Shown piece after piece: positions 1 through 8,971 of a stretch of DNA of 64,000 nt. The stretch's first letter is position 1, and every line of letters starts with the position of its first letter. The position numbers and the translations under genes are program-made. The notes under the pieces were generated by a model. It had not been told where the DNA came from and did not search any database. It saw only the letters and a list, made by a program, of their open reading frames with translations. Source of the stretch: Asterias amurensis (taxonomy: Eukaryota; Echinodermata; Asteroidea; Forcipulatida; Asteriidae); the NCBI RefSeq assembly GCF_032118995.1, contig NC_092666.1, positions 558,001-622,000 on the forward strand, read 5' to 3'.

Positions 1-600
1 TATAGGATTCATTTGACCTCTCATGTGGGTACAGGGTGACCCCAAATATCACAAAAACATTTTCGGCTGATTAAAGTGCCTACTTTAGGTGACCATTTCC
101 AGAAAATTTAAGGAGATACCTTTAAATTGAGTGCAGATTCATGAAATTTGGCAAGAAGTAAGATGGTATACCAAATTTGAACTCTCTACCTGGTACAAAA
201 ACTAAATGATGAGCTTTTAAAGTCGGAAATTTTTACAAAAATCACTTTTCGCGTCTTGCACGTGCACAAAATGGCCGCCTCGACCAAATTTCAATGAGTC
301 GTATCTCAAAAACGACACGGAGTATGACTTAGCTTTTTTGTATGTGTTTATTTGAGCCACATCCAATCATTCTGATGAAGTTTCATCAAAATCTGAGGGG
401 ATCACCTGGGGACCACTGGTTGATTTGACACGGAATGACCCGGGTTCAACTACTTGCCGTCAGCTCAATGTCAACTCGCTTGGTGCCGTCAACTCACCAT
501 CAACACCTCCAATAATATATTTAAAATCAAAATCTGAGAGGGTCACCTGGGAACTTTTCTAAAAACCCGTATTTTCAGTGCGTCCGACTTAGTCCGACAG
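1..600. other. Non-coding, no recognised gene
   Basis: No convincing exon or known repeat is visible. A short phrase (AAAATCTGAG followed by CACCTGGG) occurs twice, near 390 and near 527, which suggests remnants of a repeat unit. Confidence 0.4.
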
Positions 601-618
601 CGTGGTGATTTCTGGCAT

Positions 619-631
619 GGGGAATTTCCCC
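619..631. promoter_or_regulatory. kappaB-like palindrome, copy 1
   Basis: GGGGAATTTCCCC is a perfect palindrome and fits the NF-kappaB consensus GGGRNWYYCC. It sits in the first copy of the duplication. Function is inferred only from the motif. Confidence 0.4.
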
Positions 632-731
632 TACAAACTTCGCACCCACGCTTTGGGCAAGGAAACACTCTGTTCATTCATCCCCTCATAATAACGTATT
701 AGAATAACTGTAGGATCGAGGTGATGGCCAA

Positions 732-742
732 GGGAATTTCCC
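732..742. promoter_or_regulatory. kappaB-like palindrome, copy 2
   Basis: GGGAATTTCCC is retained intact in the second, otherwise diverged copy of the duplicated block, 168 bases upstream of the ATG at 910. Confidence 0.4.
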
Positions 743-909
743 GTACAGCTTCACACCCTTGCGTGGCTACGGCAGCACTCAGTTCATTCATCCCCTAATA
801 ATAAAGAACCAGAATAACTGTGGTGATGGATACTGCTCCGAATAGTCACACAGCACATAAATGTTTCAAGAACATTCGTCCTGCTTCAGCGCTGCAAAGA
901 GAGACCACC

Positions 910-936
910 ATGTCTAGATATGAGGACATTTACAAG
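910..936 (+). CDS. Possible first coding exon (MSRYEDIYK)
   Basis: An ATG in an excellent Kozak context (ACCACCATGT) opens a nine-codon frame, MSRYEDIYK, that stops at AAG|GTATGC, a plausible splice donor in phase 0. I cannot find the following exons in the window and do not recognise the protein from nine residues. The two kappaB-like sites upstream make this a candidate promoter plus first exon. It may equally be chance. Confidence 0.22.
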
Positions 937-1059
937 GTATGCGTTGAGCCACAGTTTACATTCGAAGTCGTAAATGTTCAAAAATTGACAGCATTAGCCT
1001 AAATAAATCTTTTTTACATGTGTGATTGTAAGACATCTCATGGGACAATACTGGGTATT

Positions 1060-1252
1060 TTGAACGATATCGTCTATGAAAAAAATTAATCGTTTTGAGA
1101 CGATATTTCGATAAATTCAAAACCAACATCGATATTGGCGATACTGATTTCAATATCGGATCGTGACGATATTATCTTCATATCGTCCAGGCTTAGCGAT
1201 ATACTGTAATCGATATATCGTGAATAAAATAAATCGATGTCGCCCAAGCTTA
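1060..1252. mobile_element. hAT-type MITE, truncated copy (family of the 56.3 kb element)
   Basis: The segment is rich in ATATCG-type words and ends in TCGCCCAAGCTTA, exactly the terminus of the complete element at 56347-56731. The opposite terminus is not recognisable here. Confidence 0.5.
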
Positions 1253-1253
1253 C

Positions 1254-1356
1254 ATACAGCAGCTACAGCCAGGAACACCTGGGCAAGCCCCTTCTCTTTT
1301 TGATAAGTGCACTGGGTTCTTTTACATGTGTTACACAACATATGGGACCAACGGCT
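1254..1356 (-). mobile_element. tRNA-derived SINE, body fragment
   Basis: The reverse complement matches the body of the SINE copies at 16999-17408 and 25968-26385 (phrases CCAACGG, TAAAAGAACCCAGTGCACTT and GGGGTTCGCCC-like). Head and tail are missing. Confidence 0.65.
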
Positions 1357-1549
1357 TGGGGGAAAAAAAAAAAAAAAAGTGAAAATGCCATTAAAAGTTC
1401 TGCAAACTGTAATAAATTCTGATAATAATGAAATTTTTTGTGCAAATGGTTGATAAATTTTTTTTTAGTAGCATTAATGATCCACACAAACATGCCTCTG
1501 AATTGCACAGTTTTCATTTTACGTTGCAAACAAACACTGTCCACAGTGT

Positions 1550-1830
1550 TGTTCCTAGTACTCATACTGCCATCACTTGTGTGTTGTGTGGTTAGTACTC
1601 CAGAATTACTACCGGTACTACGTGTGAACTCGGTACAAACATAATCCTAGTCTGTCAGCTATAGTCACAAGAAAGATGATCACATAGTACTCCTAGAGCT
1701 ATGATTTTTTATGAGGTTCGTTACGCTGTCGTGGGGACGATAGTTCTGGGGAGTTATCACAACAGTACCATGGCTTTGTACTAAATACACTAGACTAGTG
1801 TACGTGGGTGTCTAGATCAAGTTACTGAGG
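1550..1830 (+). repeat. Dispersed direct repeat, copy 1
   Basis: This stretch is related in order to 2755-3020: CTGCCATCACTTGTGTG, CTCGGTACAAACAT, GTCAGCTA, AAGATGATCACA, TTTGTACTAAATACACTA and GTGTACGTGGGTGTCT occur in both. A SINE fragment and a foldback element lie between the copies. Just upstream, 1480-1535 resembles part of the D-type MITE. Confidence 0.6.
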
Positions 1831-1865
1831 CATCTTTCGTATTCATTTTTATTTATTTTTTTATC

Positions 1866-2072
1866 CCCAGCCGTGACACTTGTGTCCTTAAGCAAGCCAA
1901 GACTTATCCATTGCTTCATCCTTCGGATGGGACGTAAAGCTGTTGGTCCCATGTGTATGCGTAACGCATGTTAAAGAACCCGGTGCACTTATCGAAAAGA
2001 GAAGGGGTTCGCCCCGAAGTTCCTGGCTGTGGCTGCTGTATGCGGCGTAGCACCTTGTAAACCCATAGCAGG
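1866..2072 (+). mobile_element. tRNA-derived SINE, 5'-truncated
   Basis: It starts inside the tRNA-like head (CCCAGCCGTGACACTTGTG) and continues through the body (GGACGTAAAGC, GTTCGCCCC, GTAGCACCTTGTAAACCC). It lacks the A-box part of the head and the TATAAGA tail. Confidence 0.75.
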
Positions 2073-2212
2073 TGCTTTTTGATTGTGAAAATTGTTCCTG
2101 TTATCCTACTTGGAAACCTACTAGTTTACTACGTACATAAATAAAGAGGCCAATGACAAAGTCTACAAAATTTTGGAATTACATGGCTAGTGGTGCCAAT
2201 GTTGTTGCTATT

Positions 2213-2754
2213 ATACAAATATTGACTGCTTCGAGTGCTATGGTTAAAACTATGACTCCCGAGGTGATCCACGGAGCGTTCTATTTTCCCGAGGCGAAGC
2301 CGAGGGAAAATAGAACGCTCCGGGGATCACCGAGGGAGTCATAGTTTTTAACCATTGCACGAGTAAAAGCAGTCAATATTTGTTTTATAACACCCCAAAC
2401 ATTTCTAAAACCTGTATTATTATTATTAAGTTACAGACCTGAATGCTACAATCCACGGACGACGCGAACACAGATTGCAAACACTTTTACCTACTGTGTT
2501 GCATGTAGTGTCGGACAATCCGAAATGGTTACAGACTATTAATTTATCATCCTCGTACACGCAACGGACGTCTGGGTACTGCACGCCGTGTGCTAGTCTG
2601 TCGGACTAGCGCACGGCGCCATGTGCTAGTCTTCGGACTAGCGCATGGCAAACCGACGCTCTATCACACGGCCGTCGTCTAGCAAAACTAAGACATGTCA
2701 TGTGACGCGCTCTAAACCAATGAGCAGGCACAATACTTGCAAGGGGTGTTATAA
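2213..2754 (-). mobile_element. Foldback MITE family A, copy 1
   Basis: This nonautonomous element of about 540 bp has a long hairpin at one end: arms about 2240-2285 and 2300-2350 read CTATGACTCCC and GGGAGTCATAG around the apex GAGGCGAAGCCGAGGG. The other end has two small hairpins (GTGCTAGTC / GACTAGCGCA). Related copies are at 30285-30784 (opposite orientation) and 37363-38408 (interrupted). No protein is encoded. Confidence 0.75.
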
Positions 2755-3020
2755 TGTACTCTATAGGCTACTACCTAGTACTCTACGCCATGCTAGGACC
2801 TAGGACTGCCATCACTTGTGTGACACTGTGTGGTGTGTCGGTGTGTGGTGGTGTACCAACTACTTTTTTCTTTTTACTAGTTTTCTACGCATGTGACCTC
2901 GGTACAAACATTTCCTTGTTGCACTGTCAGCTAGTGTATCATAAGGTCAAAAAGATGATCACACAGTACCATTGCTTTGTACTAAATACACTAGTGTACG
3001 TGGGTGTCTTAAGGTGCTGC
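2755..3020 (+). repeat. Dispersed direct repeat, copy 2
   Basis: Second copy of the block at 1550-1830, with small insertions and deletions. It ends before a poly-T run at about 3054-3072. Confidence 0.6.
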
Positions 3021-4440
3021 ACTAATTTTTATAATTCTTTTATTTCGTCCTCATTTTTTTTTTTTTTTTTTTCCTGTCGTACGAAAGACTTTTAAAAAAG
3101 GTTTTTAAAAAATACAGCGCCCCAGTTACTGAGTCTACTCTAGTGGGTGTCAATATTTTTTTAGGGGAAGAGTGAATATGTGAAACCATTTTGTGAGGTT
3201 ACAGATATTGTTCGACAGAAAATCATTTGAACTGTAGTAAGTGTAACGTCCTTGCCTTACCACACTGCCATTGCCACACACAAGATCATGATGGGGGTTG
3301 AGTGCATTTGGAACAGTTCATTTATCGTCAATTTTTTTTTCAGTCAACCTATTCATCGAAGTTTGCAATATTGTTAAGAATCGTAGTTACCTTATCAGCA
3401 GGTAATGTGAAGTTTAGCGATGAATTGCAGCAGTCGTCACAATGGAGACCTTTAATTTTGTACGATGTAGATGTAGTCGTCACACACAAAACACACACAC
3501 GTATATTTCAGCAGCAGGCTAGGCCTAGCTAGCTCGTACGTCTCATCAAACTCTCAGCGATAGGGAAAAGGTGAATGAGCATAAACTGATCACGCAAGAC
3601 AGTCGTTGATTGGACAGTAGAAACCCACATGACTTAATTATTCAGATTTACGGTCATTGATTGGTCAGGGGCACTAAAAAATAATCGCAGGTAAGTTGAC
3701 GTCAGTAACCTATGACCCTACTAACTAGTTTGCATAAATACTATTGTGTTGGTTTATTTTTAAAAAGTGATACAAACATATTTTGAGCAAGTAAATATTT
3801 CAGTGCAATTAACTAAAGAGAGGTTAAGCTTCAATTTGATACCACAGTTGTGAGGAAAAGAATCGACCTATGTGGTAGATTAAGTGGCGGTTCCAGACCC
3901 CGGAAGACTGACTGGGCACGTTGATGTCATTCATCAATAAAATTAACATAATTTACACACAGCCAATTGGCTTGCAGTATTGATCAGCACTCTTCACTAA
4001 AATAGCTCTTGTTGCCTGGCGCGCTGTACATTGACGTTACTACGTGTACTGTACATGTACACACAAAAACCAGACCGGATGATCATGTGTACTAGCGGGA
4101 TGCCTTGCTTCGCGCGGCAACCCCGCTAGAAATCTTGTGTATATGCCGCAAATATAGCGCTGTGTACGGACGGATGGGCGGGGGGAGTGGAGGGCAGGTT
4201 AATAACACAAATCACCTGCAAAATTACCGTGCTTTGAAATCGTACACTGTGCTTATACACTCAAAACTTGCCCGTTTTGTCCGTTTCTCATTATTTGTTG
4301 ATCTCCCATTCCATCCCTAATTTCCATTAGGCCCGTAGGCCAATTATATCGCCCGTCCCATTATGTAACCTGAGCATCTGTATGTGAGCCTTCGTCCCTG
4401 CGATCCCGTGCGTTGGTATTGCTCTTTGTTTGCCACTCCA
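3021..4440. other. Non-coding, nothing recognised
   Basis: It contains a poly-T tract (about 3054-3072), a CA-rich stretch near 3480-3500 and otherwise unique AT-rich sequence. No exon, RNA gene or full repeat is recognised. Confidence 0.4.
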
Positions 4441-4454
4441 CTTTATACCCATGT

Positions 4455-4960
4455 TTTCCATTTTCGCGCGGGTCCCGCTAGTGGTTCTTTCCCAGTACCC
4501 GTGAACAAGTTGGGGGGTGGGGGGGGGTGGGAGTAAGTGGGGGACACTCTGAGTCACGAACCGTACACTTGACCGTGTTTTTTTCTGTTTCTTTTTATTT
4601 GTCAGTCCCACTTTGTTCTCTAGTTTCGCGCGTGTCCTGCTGATTCTTCCCGGCCCAGTCCCGTTTATACCCGATTCGATTATTTTGATCCCGTTCAATT
4701 TACTATTTTCCTGTCTTGTATCGTTTTTAAGTCCCTTCTTTTGTCTTTCCCCTTATTATATTCCCAGCCCCGTTTATTTTTTCCCGTCATTTATTTTGCC
4801 GGTTTTTCAGTCCATTCCCTGTCCCACCGTGTGCCCGAACTCATTTTCCAGTTTCGCGCGGGTCCCGCTGGTGGTTCTTTCCCAGTCTCGTTTCTACCCT
4901 GATCTATGATGTTTCCAGTTTGCACGGGTCCCGCTTTAAAGTGGCTCTATCCCGGCGGTG
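4455..4960 (+). repeat. Pyrimidine-rich block with four spaced copies of a GC-rich motif
   Basis: Variants of GTTTCGCGCGGGTCCCGCT followed by TGGTTCTTTCCCAGT begin near 4460, 4620, 4850 and 4922 in a C/T-rich context full of CCCGTTTATACCC-like words. Spacing is irregular (about 160, 230 and 70). It looks like a decayed satellite or complex repeat. Confidence 0.5.
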
Positions 4961-5195
4961 TAACAGTTTGATATTTCTCAGTCGGTTTAATATTTTCCTT
5001 TCCCATATCCCATATGCCGTTTCCCGTCACCCATTCCAAAGACGTAACAGTTGTGCCCCAACCCTTTCCCTGTCCCACGTGCTCTAATAACCCACACCTC
5101 CGTTGTGCCTCCTTTGTGATCCCAACCAGGTTGGAAAGTTATGGATTCTAGTCAACTCGACCACCGCTAGCCAACTCGTTTCCGACCAGCTCGAT

Positions 5196-5373
5196 GAATG
5201 GGAATAAAAGAGTATAGTGACTCGTTCTTTCACCGTTTTTAAACCTTCTGCAGGGTCATTGATGTGTGATAAAGGCCCGAGCCGAAGGCGAGGGCCTTTA
5301 TCACCCGGCAACGACCTTGCCTGTTTTAAACGACCGTGAAAGAATGATTCACTACCCTTTTATTCCCTTATTC
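5196..5373. mobile_element. Foldback MITE family K, short copy
   Basis: The ends read AATGGGAATAAAAGAGTA and TACCCTTTTATTCCCTTATT, which are inverted. The centre is a hairpin, GATAAAGGCCCGAGCC / GGCGAGGGCCTTTATC. Related copies are at 36430-37190 and 62636-63112, with a fragment at 31765. Confidence 0.75.
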
Positions 5374-6384
5374 AAAACTAATGATTTGCTTGTTGTGATC
5401 AAAAGTATTATTTTCAGCGAAAATGTTGTTATTTTACTATGTGTATTGCCAAGTCTCGTAAACTTTTGCTTTCTCTGTAAAATAAACCTGTTGTGAGAAA
5501 GAATTTTACAAAAATGTATCTTTGTACTGTAACTAAATTGTTTTATTATGTTAGCAAGTACCGATCATGCACTTACTATGTATTATAGGTAGAGTAAGCA
5601 TTTGGTGAGGAGCTATCCTTACAAATGTTTATTGTCGTTAACTCGTAAATAAAATCCGTATGAAGTGCATGTCCATTTTGAAATAATCAAATATAATGGA
5701 CTAAAATTAGAACTGTATAACGGAAATTTAGGTTTTTCTATTAAAAATCATGTTTTTGGAACCATAACCTTTTTTCCACGTGAAAAAAAGGAATAAATGT
5801 TTTATTATTGTTTACTTATTCTCAAATATAAGAGTTTTCAATAAAAATTTATATTTTACATATTGCGGTTTTATCTTTAACAAAATCAAAAGTAGGGATC
5901 TTCAATTGCTCCTGTAGTATTGTACGTAGTTGGTGTCACTAGTGGTAAAGTAGGAATTTGGACGTGAAACAACTGTTTTAAAATAATTATTCACTTTACA
6001 GATCGTTAGTGTAATGTGACTATACTAATGATTTGCATAATGCGAATAATTAGTCTTAAACGTTTACTTCACGCATGATAATTATCTGCAAACTTGTACC
6101 CCATGACCATACGTTCCCAAATTACCCCCTTGCCAAATTTTAAGGCAGGTCAAATGTACAAGAAGATAGGAAACATTCAGCCCAGGGGGCCATGAAGCAC
6201 AAAGTGGCTCCTTAAAGAAGCTAAAGACAGATGACCAAAAAACCTGGCTAAAGGCAACTGTTACTATAGTTGACAAGAGAATGAATAATAATTTTTGTTT
6301 TTCTATCTCCGACAGACTTCTTTGATCGGAGCGCAAAAATTCTTGGCCATTTCTCATTGGTGACTCAGACCTATGTAAAAATGC
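5374..6384. other. AT-rich non-coding sequence
   Basis: Low-complexity AT-rich sequence with no exon or repeat family recognised by eye. Confidence 0.4.
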
Positions 6385-6943
6385 ATTCATAAATACCTCA
6401 GACAGTTTTGCTATTCCTATTGGTGGAGAGCGCGTCACGTGGGTGTGTATAAACCTTTGTTTATGACCAGTAAAAAGTGTTGAAAAATGGGCGTGGCACG
6501 CGAGCTTGCACCTGTGCTTATCAGACAGTTTCTTCATTCCTATTGGTCGAGAGCAACGACTGAAACAGAGTTGTGCCACATCACGCGATACGCGCGACGC
6601 GCACAGCATTCCCTTACCCGAGGGCGGCAGAGGGCCTTACCATTTATAGCTGGAGGGGTGTGGTGTCGAAAGAAATCATCGAACAATTATAGTTTTTGCA
6701 TTTGTTTTACTTTTTTACTAAAAATGTTTAATGTTTTTTTTACCGAAAAGGTATTTGTGAATGAGAATCAAAGTATGTTGAATCGGTTTTCAACTTGTGG
6801 TTTAAACCCGCCGAGGCCTGGTTCTTGATAATTTACCTCGACTTTGTCTCGGTAAAATTATCAAGAACCAGGCCTCGTTGGGTTTAAACCAGTAGTTGAA
6901 AAACTCTTCAACACATATTGATTCCTTTATTATAGGCCTGCAT
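6385..6943 (+). mobile_element. Foldback MITE family C, copy 1
   Basis: The start, CATAAATACCTCAGACAGTTT, is shared with family K. The body contains CCTATTGGTGGAGAGCGCG and GGCGTGGCACGCGAGCTTGC, and the 3' hairpin is GCCGAGGCCTGGTTCTTGAT / ATCAAGAACCAGGCCTCG (about 6807-6880). Other copies are at 57970-58503 (inverted), 63107-63546 and, split by another element, 19750-21115. Non-coding. Confidence 0.75.
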
Positions 6944-7025
6944 GCCATGTTTAATTTGTTCGTCGTTTATACAATGCATGTTTTAACAATCAACATCTCT
7001 CAACAGTTCTTCGTATAGGCATTAG

Positions 7026-7183
7026 GCGCAGGGGTGGATTTCACAAAGAGTTAAAGGACTAGTCTTATCTCGAGTTAGGACCAGTTACTGGTCCTAACTT
7101 AGGACTACCCATGCAATTTGTATATCTCCTAGGACTAGTCGTAAGTTAGGACTAGTCCTAACTCTCTGTGAAATCGGGACTAG
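7026..7183. mobile_element. Foldback MITE family G, copy 1
   Basis: The ends GTGGATTTCACAAAGAGTTA and AACTCTCTGTGAAATCGGG are inverted. The interior repeats GGACTAGTCCTAA-type palindromes. Copies occur at 26452-26624 and 36130-36258. Confidence 0.7.
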
Positions 7184-7298
7184 TATTCATCTTGATTATT
7201 ATTTAGAGTAGGGTTACCAATAAAATCGGCATACAAAAAGTTCCTTCTATACCGGAATCGGACTTTTTGGCTAAGATCGGCCTGGTTGCGGTTCCTCC

Positions 7299-7353
7299 AG
7301 CTTGCACCTGTGCTTATCAGACAGTTTCTTCATTCCTATTGGTCGAGAGCAAC
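7299..7353 (+). mobile_element. Family C fragment
   Basis: CTTGCACCTGTGCTTATCAG and the following 35 bases match positions about 6509-6560 of family C copy 1. Confidence 0.7.
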
Positions 7354-8260
7354 GCCAAGGGCGTCGGAGGGGACATGCCCCCCCCCCCCGACAGACTATC
7401 ATATGTCACCCTCACTTTCTGATTAACTAGCTGTTCTTGAGAAATTATGCAACAGAGTATAAAACTAAACACAATTTTTCTGATATTGATTACGTTTAAT
7501 CAAACGGTAAAATATTTTTCTTCATTTATTTTATAGAAGAGTTTGCGGTAACACCATGTAATAACAATCTCTAAATGAGTTGGGGTGGTTCTGAAAAGAA
7601 CCGTTGGGTTAACTCGACGTTTCGATCAGTATGCTCTGATCGTCTTCTGGAGACGATATCTTCTATATCTTATCTCCACCATGCAAAGTTTCAAATCCTA
7701 TTCATTTATTTTCTTCTCCTCATGAACAACGTGCAGATTGGTCTATAATACAGACTAGACAAGTTTCGCCCTAGACGAAACCCTTTTTTGAGTCGTTTGT
7801 GTCTGATGCTTTTAGAGCCACCGATTCAGATGAATCAAGAGAGTTGTCAAAAGTATATAACAGAACACTTAATACATGATATAGAAAACTTGATTTAATC
7901 ATTATAATTATAATTATCAAATAAAGTTATAAAGGAACCATCACATAATTGTTTGAAATGAACTATAATGCGAAGTTTAATTTGAGAGAGATCCCGGTGA
8001 ACCCGGAGGGCTTAAAGAGCGATGATTCAGATGATTCATTGAGAAACGGTGATATGACCTGTACTAAACTACTCAGTAACTTATTAAAAAAAACTATTAT
8101 ACTAATTGTCTACAACTACACTGTATTTTAATGTTTAGTACACTATGCAGTTTAACAATGGCCCACTCCCATGGTTTAATAAATTCTGAAACTAAAAGTA
8201 ATGTTTTCAAGGTGTGTTTATTGTGAGTCCTACAATAAATTGAAACTGTTTTTCATGCGT
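7354..8260. other. Non-coding except an isolated histone-type stem-loop
   Basis: AT-rich sequence without a recognised gene. A second small hairpin, CGATCAG-TATGCT-CTGATCG, lies at 7623-7642 next to the histone-type stem-loop listed separately. Confidence 0.4.
7587..7602 (-). promoter_or_regulatory. Histone-mRNA-type 3' stem-loop without a histone gene
   Basis: On the minus strand the sequence reads AAC-GGTTCTTTTCAGAACC-ACCCCA. This fits the metazoan histone 3' stem-loop consensus (GGYYCUUUUCAGRRCC followed by ACC) with a perfect 6-bp stem and TTTC loop. The minus-strand sequence upstream (7605-8200) contains no histone coding sequence, and the downstream purine-rich element is weak (TTTAGAGAT). 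Confidence 0.6.
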
Positions 8261-8426
8261 AATGAGCAGAGCGAAGGAGCACGAAACTAAACGAACGCAC
8301 CCGGAATGGAAATCTGGTAAGTCTGCTGCCACCTAACGTTCCAAAGTTTCCCGTTGGCCCGGCAGTTCACGTATAATATCTGCCCTTTGTCGTACTGGGG
8401 AAAACAAAATTGCATCAGCTGGGACG

Positions 8427-8440
8427 GGCGCCATGGCAAC
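8427..8440 (+). promoter_or_regulatory. RFX X-box-like site upstream of CFAP68
   Basis: GGCGCC-AT-GGCAAC matches the X-box consensus GTNRCC-N(0-3)-RGYAAC at all constrained positions except the second base. It lies 316 bases upstream of the CFAP68 ATG in a locally GC-rich segment (about 8330-8480). RFX factors drive many ciliary genes, so the site fits the gene's role. A perfect donor-like TCTGGTAAGT at about 8309 suggests an upstream non-coding exon is possible. Confidence 0.45.
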
Positions 8441-8755
8441 GCGTTAGACGCAGATTGTTCTCGCGCAGTCTAGTCATGCCATGGGGCCGGGTGGTGCACA
8501 CTCAACGATCCGTAACTTTTCTGTGTGTAGGATCAGAATTTCCGTATGTAGACGTCTAGGTACCGACAGCTAGTAGTGTAGCAACATTAGTTTGTTTACA
8601 AATTGTTAAACCCGTTTTATTGCATCCTCCGATCTGACTGCTGTGCTCTTTATTTTGTCTCACTAAAATCCTAGCTAAAACTTAAATAAAAACAACAGTG
8701 ACAATACTCTCAACTCCAGCTTGTTTCTGTAACTTACTGCTGGTGATTGGAAAAA

Positions 8756-8971
8756 ATGGCGGAGGATGAAGTTGCGTTCCGTTCGATGGTGCGGGCATCG
8801 GGTCTTGGTGAGGTTTGGCAGCACACTTCAGATGATACCAAGTTTAAACAATACGGATGGAGAACCACAACTAAAGAAGACTGTTACTCCCCGCAAACCC
8901 TTGTGGGTAACTGGAACGAAGAGAGGTTCGATATTGAACGAGTTCGAGTACCAAAAAGGTTACCATCCCAG
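8756..8971 (+). CDS. CFAP68: CFAP68 exon 1 (coding part, 72 codons)
   Basis: It runs from the ATG to CCATCCCAG|GTCAGT and ends in phase 0. It carries the QYGWR and GNWNEERFD motifs that identify the family. Confidence 0.92.

Larger units (their letters stand above)
605..830. repeat. Imperfect tandem duplication, about 110 bp unit, two copies
   Basis: The block from about 615 to 725 and the block from about 727 to 830 share, in the same order, GGGAATTTCCC, a TTCRCACCC-like segment, TTCATTCATCCCCT, AATAATAA, AGAATAACTGT and GGTGATGG. The second copy is diverged. It lies directly upstream of a possible first exon at 910. Confidence 0.6.

Noticed and set aside
4327..4698. 123-codon minus-strand frame
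   Set aside because: It is low-complexity and lies across the pyrimidine-rich repeat block. No start or splice context.
6082..6609. 175-codon minus-strand frame
   Set aside because: Half of it lies in family C MITE sequence that is non-coding in the other copies, and the product resembles nothing.
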